From assembly GCA_944320785.1 (NCBI GenBank), contig CALUIR010000014.1, positions 1-63,878 of the forward strand: 63,878 bases of DNA, given 5' to 3'. The notes below the pieces were generated by a model. That model ran no database searches. It saw only the letters and a list, made by a program, of their open reading frames with translations, and was not told where the DNA came from. Shown here piece after piece: positions 42,965 to 56,236 of this stretch (position 1 is the stretch's first letter; every line of letters begins with the position of its first letter). The translations under genes and the position numbers were made by a program. Origin of the DNA: an uncultured Bacteroidaceae bacterium. Its GTDB lineage: Bacteria; Bacteroidota; Bacteroidia; Bacteroidales; Bacteroidaceae.

Positions 42965-44953
42965 ATGATTGTTTGCATAGCAGAAAAACCGAGCGTCGCC
43001 AAGGACATTGCCCGCATCTTGGGGGCGAATGCGGCCAAAAACGGCTACATGGAAGGCAACGGCTACCAAGTGACGTGGACGTTCGGCCACCTTTGCACGC
43101 TGAATGAGCCGCATGATTACACCCCTTTGTGGAAAGCATGGAGCCTCGGCAGCCTGCCGATGATTCCCGCCCAGTTCGGCATCAAGCTGATTGACGACGA
43201 GGGCATCAAGAAACAGTTCCGTGTGATAGAGTCGCTCATGCGGGAGGCTGACGAGATTGTCAACTGCGGGGATGCCGGGCAGGAGGGAGAACTCATCCAG
43301 CGTTGGGTGATGCTGAAGGCCGGCGCACGCTGCCCGGTGAAGCGTTTGTGGATATCTTCGCTCACGGAGGAGTCGATACGCGAGGGCTTCCGGCAGTTGA
43401 AGGACCAGGCCGAATACCAGTCTTTGTACGAAGCCGGGCTGGCGCGCGCGATAGGCGACTGGCTGCTGGGCATCAACGCCACCCGCCTATATACCTTGAA
43501 ATACGGGACGCGCGGGCAGGTGCTTTCCATCGGGCGGGTGCAGACCCCTACATTGGCGTTGATTGTGAACCGGCAAAAGGAGATACGCGACTTCGTGCCG
43601 GAACAGTATTGGGAACTGAAAATCATGTACCGCAACGTGGCGTTTGCTTCGGAACACGGGCGGTTTGCTTCGAAAGAAGAAGGCGAAGCGGCCTTGGAGA
43701 AAGTGCGCGGCAAAGATTTCACCGTGGACGGCATTGCGAAGAAAACGGGCGTGGAGTATCCCCCGCGCCTGTTCGACCTCACCTCCTTGCAGGTGGAGTG
43801 CAACAAGAAATTCGGCATGTCGGCCGACGAGACGTTAAAGGCCATCCAGTCCCTGTATGAAAAGAAAGCCACCACCTATCCCCGTGTGGACACCGCTTTC
43901 TTGAGCGAGGACATTTACCCCAAATGCCCTGCTATCTTGAAAGGATTGAAAGGCTATGAGATGCTGACCGCCCCGTTGGACGGCAAGAAGCTTCCGAAAA
44001 CCAAGAAAGTGTTCGACAATTCGAAAGTCACCGACCACCACGCCATCATTCCCACCGGCGCGCCCGTCCGCAACCTGACGGACGAGGAAAAGCGCGTGTT
44101 CGACTTGGTGGCCCGCCGCTTCATTGCCGCTTTTTATTCCGAATGCCGTTTTACCACCACGGCAGTCACCGGCATGGTGGACGGCATCCGTTTCAAAGCC
44201 ACCGGCAAGCAAATCACCGATGCCGGGTGGAGAGTGGTCCTTGGCAACAAGGAAGCGAAGGAGAACGATGCGGAGGAGGAAGGCATCCTGCCCGATTTTG
44301 TGAAGGGCGAGAGCGGGCCGCACGAGCCTTTCCTTGGCGAGAAGTGGACGCAACCGCCCAAGTATTACACCGAAGCCACCCTGCTCCGCGCGATGGAGAC
44401 CGCAGGGAAGTTCGTGGAAGACAATGACCTGCGCGATGCTTTGAAGGAAAACGGCATCGGACGCCCCTCCACCCGCGCCGCCATCATCGAGACCCTGCTG
44501 AAGCGCCATTACATAAGGAAAGAGAAAAAGAACTTGGTAGCCACCGCCACCGGCGAGGACCTGATTGGGCTGATTCACGAGGAATTGCTGAAATCGGCAG
44601 AACTGACCGGCATCTGGGAAAAGAAGTTGCGGGAGATAGAGCGCAGGGAATACAGCACCCGCACCTTCATCGACGAACTGAAAGCCATGGTAGCCGGCAT
44701 CGTGCAGGCCGTGCTGGGCGACAACACCAACCGGCATGTCTCTGTGGAAGTGCAGAAGCCGGCAGCCGCCAAGGCGGGGAAAAAAACATCGGCCAAGCGG
44801 CAAAAGGAACCTGCTCCACCGAAAGAAGCGGTGGCCGTAGGAGCGACATGCCCCCTATGTGGCAAAGGAACCATCATCAAGGGGCGGACGGCCTACGGCT
44901 GTTCAGAGTGGAAGAACGGCTGCACGTTCCGGCAACCGTTTGATGAAAAATAG
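42965..44953 (+). CDS. topB: DNA topoisomerase III (type IA)
   Basis: Relaxes and decatenates DNA by single-strand passage. The N-terminal Toprim domain begins MIVCIAEKPSVAKDIARILGA, with the NCGDAGQEGELIQR acidic motif near 100. The active-site tyrosine lies in TYPRVDTAFLSED (near 303-315). The late core motif GIGRPSTRAAIIETL is present. A C-terminal zinc finger CPLCGKGTI...YGCSEWKNGC ends the protein, which is 662 residues. Not flanked by conjugation genes, so probably chromosomal. Confidence 0.95.
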   Translation: MIVCIAEKPSVAKDIARILGANAAKNGYMEGNGYQVTWTFGHLCTLNEPHDYTPLWKAWSLGSLPMIPAQFGIKLIDDEGIKKQFRVIESLMREADEIVNCGDAGQEGELIQRWVMLKAGARCPVKRLWISSLTEESIREGFRQLKDQAEYQSLYEAGLARAIGDWLLGINATRLYTLKYGTRGQVLSIGRVQTPTLALIVNRQKEIRDFVPEQYWELKIMYRNVAFASEHGRFASKEEGEAALEKVRGKDFTVDGIAKKTGVEYPPRLFDLTSLQVECNKKFGMSADETLKAIQSLYEKKATTYPRVDTAFLSEDIYPKCPAILKGLKGYEMLTAPLDGKKLPKTKKVFDNSKVTDHHAIIPTGAPVRNLTDEEKRVFDLVARRFIAAFYSECRFTTTAVTGMVDGIRFKATGKQITDAGWRVVLGNKEAKENDAEEEGILPDFVKGESGPHEPFLGEKWTQPPKYYTEATLLRAMETAGKFVEDNDLRDALKENGIGRPSTRAAIIETLLKRHYIRKEKKNLVATATGEDLIGLIHEELLKSAELTGIWEKKLREIERREYSTRTFIDELKAMVAGIVQAVLGDNTNRHVSVEVQKPAAAKAGKKTSAKRQKEPAPPKEAVAVGATCPLCGKGTIIKGRTAYGCSEWKNGCTFRQPFDEK

Positions 44954-45000
44954 GAAGCGGCGGGCAATATTTCCCCTGTTTGCAAGTTATTATATCACGC

Positions 45001-46980
45001 ATGCCAAGGAATTGCACTCATATGGCCGTGGCGCTTCTCGTGCTGATGCTGTCGGCATGCGGGGCGGGGAAAAGCCTGAAAAAGGCAGAGCAGAGCTATG
45101 CTTTGGGAGAATACTTCGATGCCGCCTCGTGGTACAAGAAAGCATACGCCAAAACGCCGCCCAAGGAACGGGAACAGCGCGGCATCATCGCCTATAAAAT
45201 GGGCGACTGCTACGACCGCATCAACTACACCCTCCGGGCAAGGGGGGCTTACATGAACGCTGTGCGCTACAAATACCAGGACAGCATCGTGTTCCTTCGC
45301 TTGGCGAAGATGCACCACAAGAACGGGGATTACAAGAATGCCGCGAAGAACTATGAACTGTACCTTTCTTATGATCCCGGAAATGTATTGGCCGCCAACG
45401 GCCTGGAGTCGTGTGAACTGGCCCCAGAGTGGAAGAAGAATCCCACGCGCCACATCGTGAAACGCTTCGCGCTTTTCAATTCGCGGAAAGGGGAATACGC
45501 TCCTGTGTACGGCGGCGAGGAGTTCGACCAGCTTTACCTCACTTCCACGCGGGACGAAGCACAGGGCAACGACCTGAACGGCATCACAGGAATGAAGAGT
45601 GCCGACATCTTCATGGCCAAGAAGAATGAGGAAAAGCAGTGGGAAGAACCCGTCGTGCTGGAATCACAAGTGAATAGTGAGTTCGAGGACGGCGCGTGCT
45701 GTTTCACGCCGGACGGGAAAACGATGTACTTCACCCGCTGCCGGAAGGACGGCACGGCCCCGGTGTATGCCGAAATCTATGTGTCGCAGCGCACGGGAGC
45801 CAATTGGGCGGCGCCGCAAAAATGCGAAATCATCAAGGACAGCCTTTCGTCCGTGGCTCATCCTGCCGTGTCGCCTGACGGTGCTTGGCTCTATTTTGTG
45901 TCCGACATGCCGGGAGGCGAAGGCGGGTTGGACATTTGGCGTGCGCCCATCACTGGCACGGAAATCGGCGCAGTAGAGAATCTGGGGAAGGAAATCAACA
46001 CGCCGGGCAACGAAATGTTCCCCACCTTCCGTTCCAATGGTTACTTGTATTTCTCGTCCGATGGGCATCCGGGCATGGGCGGGCTGGATATATTCAGGGC
46101 AAGGCAGCAGGAAGACGGCCATTGGAGAATCTTGAACCTGAAGTCACCCATGAATTCTGCGGCGGATGATTTCGGAATGACCTTCGAAGGGGAAAACTAC
46201 CGTGGCTTCTTTTCTTCCAACAGAGGGGACGCACGCGGCTGGGATCACATCTACACATTTGAAGTGCCGGTGACGAAATACACGATGACAGGCTGGGTAT
46301 ATGACAAGGAAGCCTACGAACTTCCCGATGCCGTGGTGAGCATCGTAGGCAAGGATGGGACGAACGAAAAGGTGAATGTGAAGAAAGACGGCTCGTTCAC
46401 TTACAACTTGAAACGGGGAATGAGCTATGTGATGATGGCCAGTTGCCGGGGATACCTCAACTATAAGCAGGAATTGGTGGTGGACACCACGGAACAGGAC
46501 CAGGAGTATGTGTTGCAATTCCCTTTGTCGTCCATCGCACGCCCGGTGCTTATCGAGAACATTTTCTATGAATTTGACAAAGCCACGCTGACGCCGGAAT
46601 CCACGGCTTCGCTGGACGAACTGATAAAGCTTCTGGAAGACAACCCGCACGTCACCATCGAGTTGAGTTCGCACTGCGATTACAAGGGCAATGATGCCTA
46701 CAACCAGCGGCTGTCGCAGCGGCGGGCGGAGTCGGTGGTGAACTATCTGATTGCAGGCGGTATCGAACCGGCGCGCCTCATCGCCAAAGGATATGGCGAA
46801 AGCAAGCCCAAACTGATTCGCAAGCGTTTGGCAGAACAATTGGGCTTTGTAAAGGAAGGCGATGTGCTGACCGAGGAATTCATCCTGGCCTTGCCGGAGG
46901 AACAGCAGGAGATATGCAATGCCATCAACCGCCGCACGGAGTTCACCGTGCTGCGCACCACGTATAACTTGTATAAATGA
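45001..46980 (+). CDS. porE: PorE-like lipoprotein (TPR, WD40/PD40, carboxypeptidase-like and OmpA domains)
   Basis: A predicted lipoprotein of 659 residues with lipobox LMLSAC. Domain order: TPR-like helices (about 20-125, SYALGEYFDAASWYKKA, YKNAAKNYELYLSYD); a PD40/beta-propeller region (about 150-425) with CFTPDGKTMYFTRC, VSPDGAWLYFVSD, RSNGYLYFSSDG and GGLDIFRA; a carboxypeptidase regulatory-like domain (about 430-500); and a C-terminal OmpA peptidoglycan-binding domain (LSSHCDYKGNDAYNQRLSQRRA). This order is that of P. gingivalis PorE (PG1058), which anchors the type IX secretion system to peptidoglycan. The ATG at 45022 is also possible. Confidence 0.75.
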   Translation: MPRNCTHMAVALLVLMLSACGAGKSLKKAEQSYALGEYFDAASWYKKAYAKTPPKEREQRGIIAYKMGDCYDRINYTLRARGAYMNAVRYKYQDSIVFLRLAKMHHKNGDYKNAAKNYELYLSYDPGNVLAANGLESCELAPEWKKNPTRHIVKRFALFNSRKGEYAPVYGGEEFDQLYLTSTRDEAQGNDLNGITGMKSADIFMAKKNEEKQWEEPVVLESQVNSEFEDGACCFTPDGKTMYFTRCRKDGTAPVYAEIYVSQRTGANWAAPQKCEIIKDSLSSVAHPAVSPDGAWLYFVSDMPGGEGGLDIWRAPITGTEIGAVENLGKEINTPGNEMFPTFRSNGYLYFSSDGHPGMGGLDIFRARQQEDGHWRILNLKSPMNSAADDFGMTFEGENYRGFFSSNRGDARGWDHIYTFEVPVTKYTMTGWVYDKEAYELPDAVVSIVGKDGTNEKVNVKKDGSFTYNLKRGMSYVMMASCRGYLNYKQELVVDTTEQDQEYVLQFPLSSIARPVLIENIFYEFDKATLTPESTASLDELIKLLEDNPHVTIELSSHCDYKGNDAYNQRLSQRRAESVVNYLIAGGIEPARLIAKGYGESKPKLIRKRLAEQLGFVKEGDVLTEEFILALPEEQQEICNAINRRTEFTVLRTTYNLYK

Positions 46981-46995
46981 GCCGCCTTTCCCGGT

Positions 46996-48489
46996 TCAGC
47001 TTTCCGGGCATGGCGGCAGCCTCTTGAGGATGCTGGGAGGTTCTTCCGGCAGGAAGGTGCTGAGGATGCGCCATTCGTTCGGGTAAAGGTTGTTGGCCCG
47101 GTTGCCCACATTTTTGGCAAAACCCAATGGCATTTCCTGGTAGGTGAGGAGGATGTACCCTTTCGGCATGCCTTGCGGCAGGGCGACGGCTTCGTGCCGG
47201 AGGTAGGCTATGGCCGTAGGATAGTCAACTTCGCAGGCGGGGAACGCATTGTGATGCCGCTCGTTGCTCATGGCAAGGGCATGAGCCGGGACAAGCTCCT
47301 TCCCCTTTTCCATGGCCAGAGGTATGCCGGCATGGAGGATTTTCAGCCGGGCTTGCAGGTTGTCGAAGATGGGTTCCCATGCTTTGGGAAGGGCTGTCCA
47401 AGTGTTTTGGACGAGGCGCAGGGAATATTGCGTTGCAGGACGCAGCCAGCTGCGGAGCATGCCGGGCGCATTCGGGGTGTTTTTCTCTTTCTGCTTCTTG
47501 GCCTTCAGGGGCGCGGGGGCGGTTGCTTCTCCGGGTTTGCGCAGGGCGCAGATGAAGAATCCTTCCCCTTTCGTGCGATGGGGCAGGAAACGGCAGGCAG
47601 GCAGTTGGCGGCCGGTCAGGTCGCGTGTGACGTTCCATGTGCCGGGGACGTGGATGCCTAAAGGTTCTGCGCCGAAAGTTTGCTGCATCCATGCCACATT
47701 GTCCTCGTTCTCTGCCGCGTTGAACGTGCAGGTGCTGTACACGAAGATGCCGCCGGGGCGCAGGCATTCCCAGATGTCGCGGATGATTTCCCGTTGGCGT
47801 GCGCAACATAGCTTCACGTTGTCCATGCTCCATTCCTGGATGGCTTTGGGGTCTTTGCGGAACATGCCTTCGCCGGAACAGGGGACATCGGCTGCAATCA
47901 ATTGGAACATTCCGGCCAGCCCATGGAAGTCGGTAGGGGCATTTTGGGTGACGATGGTGTCTTTGTCTCCCCATTTGACGAGGTTTTCTTTCAGGATTTG
48001 CGCTCTTTGCGGGACGATTTCGTTGGATACCAGCAGACTCCCTTCGGGCAGCAAAGCATGCAGATGGGTGGACTTCCCGCCGGGGGCGGCGCACAGGTCA
48101 AGGGCGATGCACGGCCCGGTGACGAATTGTCCTATAATTTGTTCCAGGAACATGGACGATGCTTCCTGCACATAGTAGCATCCGGCGTGAAAGAGGGGGT
48201 CGAAGGTGAAGGCCGGTTTTCCTTTCAGATAGAACCCGTTCCCGCACCAAGGGACAGGCGTGGCCTGTTGTTGTGGAGCCAGCAAGGAGATGATGCCTGC
48301 ATGGCCGGGCGTCTTCCCGTTTGCCGCCAGCTTTTTCACGTTGAGGCGTATGCTGGCAGGCGTTTCCGCGTGCAGGGATTCAGCAAGGAGCCGGCATCCT
48401 TCTTCCCCCAACAATTTTTCAGTTTCCCGGCAGAAACTTTCCGGCAGTTCCAGCGGCTTTTCCATGTTTTTGGCGCAGTTTTCTTTCAT
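46996..48489 (-). CDS. rRNA (cytosine-C5-)-methyltransferase, RsmB/RsmF (NOL1/NOP2/Sun) family
   Basis: SAM-dependent RNA m5C methylase of 497 residues. The SAM motif is ALDLCAAPGGKSTHLHALL (about 128-146), the first catalytic Cys lies in the ADVPCSGEGMFRKD segment (about 198-211) and the second in VYSTCTFNAAENED. A C-terminal PUA-like domain resembles RsmF (m5C1407 of 16S rRNA). The ATG follows directly after the response-regulator TGA, so translation may be coupled; an in-frame ATG at 48465 is an alternative start. Confidence 0.92.
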   Translation of the reverse strand: MKENCAKNMEKPLELPESFCRETEKLLGEEGCRLLAESLHAETPASIRLNVKKLAANGKTPGHAGIISLLAPQQQATPVPWCGNGFYLKGKPAFTFDPLFHAGCYYVQEASSMFLEQIIGQFVTGPCIALDLCAAPGGKSTHLHALLPEGSLLVSNEIVPQRAQILKENLVKWGDKDTIVTQNAPTDFHGLAGMFQLIAADVPCSGEGMFRKDPKAIQEWSMDNVKLCCARQREIIRDIWECLRPGGIFVYSTCTFNAAENEDNVAWMQQTFGAEPLGIHVPGTWNVTRDLTGRQLPACRFLPHRTKGEGFFICALRKPGEATAPAPLKAKKQKEKNTPNAPGMLRSWLRPATQYSLRLVQNTWTALPKAWEPIFDNLQARLKILHAGIPLAMEKGKELVPAHALAMSNERHHNAFPACEVDYPTAIAYLRHEAVALPQGMPKGYILLTYQEMPLGFAKNVGNRANNLYPNEWRILSTFLPEEPPSILKRLPPCPES

Positions 48490-49254
48490 TCAGATGATTT
48501 CAAGGGTTTCCTTTATCTTTGAATAGTAGCGTTTGGAGGCTTTGATGTCGATGTGGGAATGGGGAGGCGACAGCACGCACCGCAAAGTCTTGTTTTCTAT
48601 GTAGATCAGGTAGTCGGCATTCAGGATGATGTCTTGGCTGATTTGGATGAACGAAGGGCTGATGTTCAGTATTTCCTGTCCTTTGATGGAAAGGCGCAAG
48701 CGATGCACGCTCCCGTCGGTCAGCATCATTTGCCAGGAACGGTTTAGCGGCGCATATTGGAAATAGAGGATGTCGCTTTTGCGTAAAATCAGCAAGCCCG
48801 TGATGGTTTGCATGGCAAATTTCCGTTCGTGGGGCGATGGCAGCCACCGTGAGGCTTGTTCCGTCTCGGCATGGCCTGTCCTGATTTTCTCTCTGGCTCT
48901 TTCTATGATGGCGGCCAGTTCCTCGTATTGGTAAGGTTTCAGCAGGAAGTCGAAAGCGGATGCCCGCAATGCATCCAGCATGTATTTGTCGAACGCGCTG
49001 TAAAACACGACGTGCATGTCTGAATGGATGGCGGGGCGGATGTCGTTTAATAGCTCAAGTCCGCTTTCGCCTGCCAGTTCCACGTCAAGGAACAGCAGGT
49101 CAGGCTGTTGCCTGACAATGGCCTTCCATGCGCGGTCTGCGGTCGAGGCAGTGGCAGCGACGCGCAGGTCGGGAAAGGCGCTTAAATCTTTTTCTAACAC
49201 TTCGATGCATTCAGGTTGGTCGTCGATGATGACGGTTGTGATGGTGTTGTTCAT
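48490..49254 (-). CDS. LytTR-family response regulator
   Basis: A 254-residue two-component regulator. The receiver domain shows the acidic pair in VIIDDQPE, the phospho-acceptor Asp in LLFLDVELAGESG (near 57), and a Lys in FLLKPYQYEE (near 107). The C-terminal LytTR DNA-binding domain (about 145-250) has ILYFQYAPLNRSWQMM and FIQISQDIILNADYLIYI. Its start overlaps the stop of the kinase gene (ATGA), so the two are a pair. Targets are not identified; LytTR boxes were not found by eye. Confidence 0.93.
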   Translation of the reverse strand: MNNTITTVIIDDQPECIEVLEKDLSAFPDLRVAATASTADRAWKAIVRQQPDLLFLDVELAGESGLELLNDIRPAIHSDMHVVFYSAFDKYMLDALRASAFDFLLKPYQYEELAAIIERAREKIRTGHAETEQASRWLPSPHERKFAMQTITGLLILRKSDILYFQYAPLNRSWQMMLTDGSVHRLRLSIKGQEILNISPSFIQISQDIILNADYLIYIENKTLRCVLSPPHSHIDIKASKRYYSKIKETLEII

Positions 49255-51299
49255 AGCATGTAATTGAAGTTAGGTGGTATTTCTGCAATGACCCTGGTTC
49301 CATGCAGGGCGTTGTTGGTGTCTTTCAGGTTGTCTATTTTGATGTTTATTTTTTGTGCGTTTTGCGCATTCAGAAGTTCGATAGTCCTGAACAGCACTTT
49401 CAGGCCGGTGCCTGTTCCTTTCCCGGTGTCGTTGTAACGTCCCGGCGTATAACCGATGCCATTGTCTTCGATATGGATTAAAAGGTTTCCTTTCGTTTGT
49501 TTCACGGCAATGGTCAGCCGTTTTTCTTCACAGGTGCCGGGACCGAAGGCATATTTGACGGCATTCTCCACAGGTATTTGGATAATCATGGAAGGAATGA
49601 GGACCAATGTGTTTGTGTCGGGATGGATGTTCCAATGCACCTGTGGGAAATCTTTGCTGATGCTTTGTTTCAGTTCCAGGAAATTTTGCACGATTCCGAT
49701 TTCTTCGGAGAGGGTAATGGCCATTTTCTCCGATATCAACAGGTTGTTGCGTATGGATTTCACCAGCAAATGGAGCGGTTGTGCCAGGTCTTCATATTGC
49801 CTCAAGGCCGGGATGATGACATTGAGCGTGTTGAAGATGTAATGGGGGGAAATGCGGTTGCGCACGTTTTCCATGCGCAGTTGTGTGATGACTACCATTT
49901 GTTTGGCCAGGTATTGTTCGCGTTTGTGCCTGCCGTAGATGATGGAGGCGCCGACGATGGCAAGGAGCAAGAAGAGGATGAACGTGAGGGTCATGCTTAG
50001 GTTGCGGGATTGGAGCGCTTCAGCCTTGTTGTGGGCAATGAGGACGTCGCGGTGCAGCAGCAGCGTGTCTTGCCGGTAGCGTGAGTCAATTTCCGCAATG
50101 TTGTTCAATGCTTTTATGTTGCGCAGCGAGTCGTCGTATTGCCGCACTAATTTGCTGTAGGCGTAAGCTTTTTCGTAATCGCCTTTTCGTGCATACAGTT
50201 CCTCCAGCCGTTTGTTCCTTATGTAAATATAGTTGGGGTTGATGGCGCTGAGGTCGTAGGGCTTTGACAGCAGCCGTTGTGCTTCGTCAAGCGCATTGCG
50301 GTTGAGGGCGAGGGCTGCGTACAATCCTTCGAAATAGAAGCGCATGGAGGCATTGGCGCGGTCATCGGCCAGAAGGTACTCTCCGGCTTTGTTCAGGAAG
50401 TAGCGTGCGGAATCGTTTTTCCCGATGAGGAGATAGATTTCCCCAAGGTTGCTTTCGGTAATGGCGCGGTATGTTTCTTTCTTGAAAGTGTGCGCCAAGT
50501 TGTGGGCGCGGTGGAACCAAGGCAGCGCTTCATGGTATTGTTTCGTGACATAATAATAGTTGCCCCTTGTGTTGGCGAAGAAGAATTTTTCGTAAGGCGA
50601 CAGATGTTCGTAGTCTTTTTCCGCTAATTGGTAGTAATGGTCAGCCAGTTGGAAATTTTCTATTTCAGTGTAGATGCGTGCCATCCCTCCGTAAATGGCA
50701 TGGTTCGTTTCTTGGCTTGTGCCTAAAGAGTCTGCGGTTAACAAAGCTTTCCGATACCATGAGATGGCTTTCGGGTAGTTCCCGTTCTGGTAATAGTTGT
50801 CGGCCAAATTGATGCAAATATCCGGGATTTTGCTTTGCACATCGGCAAGTGCCAGGGCATCGTAGGCTTTGTGCAGGCAGATGATGGCAGAGTCGCGGTT
50901 GTTGTTCTCCTGAAGCATCACGCCGCTGTAATTGTAAAGGTATCCTTTCAGTTCATAAAGGCGGGGGGATTTCTTTTCTTGGCGTTGGCAGAACTTCCCG
51001 GTTTCCGCCAAGAGCAGGCTGGCGGAGTCGTGCTGGGCATTGTGGTAGCAGCAGAATGCGGCAAAGACTGTGGCTTTGTAATAGCTGATGCTGTCGTGCA
51101 GGGTTTGCCGGAAGTTTAGGAATTGCTCTTTCATGCGGGAGGGTTCTTCCAAGATGGAATCCCTGTAGAGGGCAATGAATGAATCGGTGCGGCATGCCTC
51201 TTCTCTTCCCTTTTCTTTGGGACTGGCGGAATGATGGCATCCTGCCAGCCAAGGGACCATAAGTATAGAGATGAGCAAGAGGATTGTCCTGGTTGACAT
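49251..51299 (-). CDS. LytS-type sensor histidine kinase with TPR sensor domain
   Basis: A 682-residue sensor kinase. The N terminus has a signal peptide with a lipobox-like LAGC (Cys21). Residues about 60-400 are TPR-like helical repeats (YYQNGNYPKAISWYRKALL, ADHYYQLAEKDYEHLSPYEKF, KDKDYEKAYAYSKLV-like pattern). One membrane helix lies near 435-455 (LTFILFLLLAIVGASIIYG). The His-kinase domain has the phospho-acceptor in RISPHYIFNTLNVI (near 490) and an ATPase C terminus (ENAVKYAFG, DNGIGYTPG). It forms a two-gene unit with the LytTR regulator. The periplasmic signal is unknown. Confidence 0.9.
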   Translation of the reverse strand: MSTRTILLLISILMVPWLAGCHHSASPKEKGREEACRTDSFIALYRDSILEEPSRMKEQFLNFRQTLHDSISYYKATVFAAFCCYHNAQHDSASLLLAETGKFCQRQEKKSPRLYELKGYLYNYSGVMLQENNNRDSAIICLHKAYDALALADVQSKIPDICINLADNYYQNGNYPKAISWYRKALLTADSLGTSQETNHAIYGGMARIYTEIENFQLADHYYQLAEKDYEHLSPYEKFFFANTRGNYYYVTKQYHEALPWFHRAHNLAHTFKKETYRAITESNLGEIYLLIGKNDSARYFLNKAGEYLLADDRANASMRFYFEGLYAALALNRNALDEAQRLLSKPYDLSAINPNYIYIRNKRLEELYARKGDYEKAYAYSKLVRQYDDSLRNIKALNNIAEIDSRYRQDTLLLHRDVLIAHNKAEALQSRNLSMTLTFILFLLLAIVGASIIYGRHKREQYLAKQMVVITQLRMENVRNRISPHYIFNTLNVIIPALRQYEDLAQPLHLLVKSIRNNLLISEKMAITLSEEIGIVQNFLELKQSISKDFPQVHWNIHPDTNTLVLIPSMIIQIPVENAVKYAFGPGTCEEKRLTIAVKQTKGNLLIHIEDNGIGYTPGRYNDTGKGTGTGLKVLFRTIELLNAQNAQKINIKIDNLKDTNNALHGTRVIAEIPPNFNYML

Positions 51300-51576
51300 G
51301 CTTTATAATTGTAATATTCGCGAATATATGAAAAAATATGTGATTGGAGGCTTATTCCCTGCTTTGTTTCCATTTTTTATGAATCGCTTAATAAGTTTTT
51401 ACACCTGCTGCCTTGTCGGAAGCATTCTGCCTGCTTTGTTGCGTTTGTTCTTGGAACCGGCACAACTCGCGAGCCGGTTTGCTCGGATGATGATGGGAAG
51501 GCTGCCGTGAAACGTTGTGCAAATTGAAATTTTGCTAAATAATTTACTGGTGCAACCGATGGTTTGAGCTAATTCG
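51300..51576. other. intergenic region between the kinase and ferritin genes
   Basis: The 316-base gap 51300-51615 separates divergent genes. I see the ferritin promoter at its right end and no gene. A 79-codon open frame (51271-51510) has no ribosome site or recognisable protein. A small palindromic stretch (CAACTCGCGAGCCGG, near 51463-51477) is unexplained. Confidence 0.5.
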
Positions 51577-51584
51577 TATTTTTG
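51577..51584 (+). promoter_or_regulatory. Bacteroidota -7 element before ferritin
   Basis: TATTTTTG, 32 bases before the ftnA ATG. No good -33 TTTG at the expected spacing. Confidence 0.6.
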
Positions 51585-51615
51585 CAACGATTATAAATAT
51601 CAAAACATAAGAATT

Positions 51616-52098
51616 ATGATCTCAGAGAAATTACAGAATGCTATCAATGAACAAATTGTAGCCGAGATGTGGTCTTCCAACCTTTATCTGTCCATGTCTT
51701 TCTATTTTGCAAAAGAAGGGTATGAAGGCTTTGCACATTGGATGCGTGCGCAATCCCAAGAAGAAATGGACCATGCGTTGCAGTTGGCTGATTATTTGAT
51801 TAAGCGTGGTGGCGCGGCCAAGGTGGACAAGGTGGATGTGGTTCCTACAGGATGGGGTTCCCCGTTGGAAGTCTTTGAAGCTGTTTACAAGCATGAGTGC
51901 CATGTTTCTGAATTGATTGACAAGCTAGTGGATGTAGCTTCAGCGGAAAGGGACAAGGCAAGCCAGGATTTCCTGTGGGGCTTTGTCCGCGAGCAGGTGG
52001 AAGAAGAAGCCACGGCTCAAGGCATAGTCGATAAAATCCGTTTGGGCGGCGATGCAGCTTTGTATCACATTGATGCGGAATTAGGCAAGCGCCAATAA
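51616..52098 (+). CDS. ftnA: ferritin
   Basis: Iron-storage protein, 160 residues, forming a 24-subunit shell. Ferroxidase ligands are present: Glu17 in EQIVAEMWSSNLYLSM, the QEEMDHALQ Glu/His pair near 49-52, Glu94-type residue in the KHECHVSELID helix, and Gln near 126 in FVREQVEEEATAQG. Start and length fit bacterial FtnA. It is monocistronic and closed by a strong bidirectional terminator. Confidence 0.96.
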   Translation: MISEKLQNAINEQIVAEMWSSNLYLSMSFYFAKEGYEGFAHWMRAQSQEEMDHALQLADYLIKRGGAAKVDKVDVVPTGWGSPLEVFEAVYKHECHVSELIDKLVDVASAERDKASQDFLWGFVREQVEEEATAQGIVDKIRLGGDAALYHIDAELGKRQ

Positions 52099-52118
52099 GG
52101 CGAGAGGCGTCCATCATA

Positions 52119-52151
52119 AAAAAAGTCCCGGGCAATCTCCGGGACTTTTTT
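52119..52151. terminator. bidirectional terminator between ftnA and the beta-galactosidase gene
   Basis: Stem AAAAAAGTCCCGG/CCGGGACTTTTTT around a 7-base loop: perfect 13 bp with T-runs on both strands, serving two convergent genes. Confidence 0.9.
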
Positions 52152-52173
52152 GTTGGTTCATGCCAGTAGATTT

Positions 52174-56232
<4,059 letters not shown>

Positions 56233-56236
<4 letters not shown>

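Noticed and set aside
51271-51510. 79-codon open frame between kinase and ferritin genes
   Set aside because: Overlaps the kinase start, no ribosome site, no recognisable sequence.
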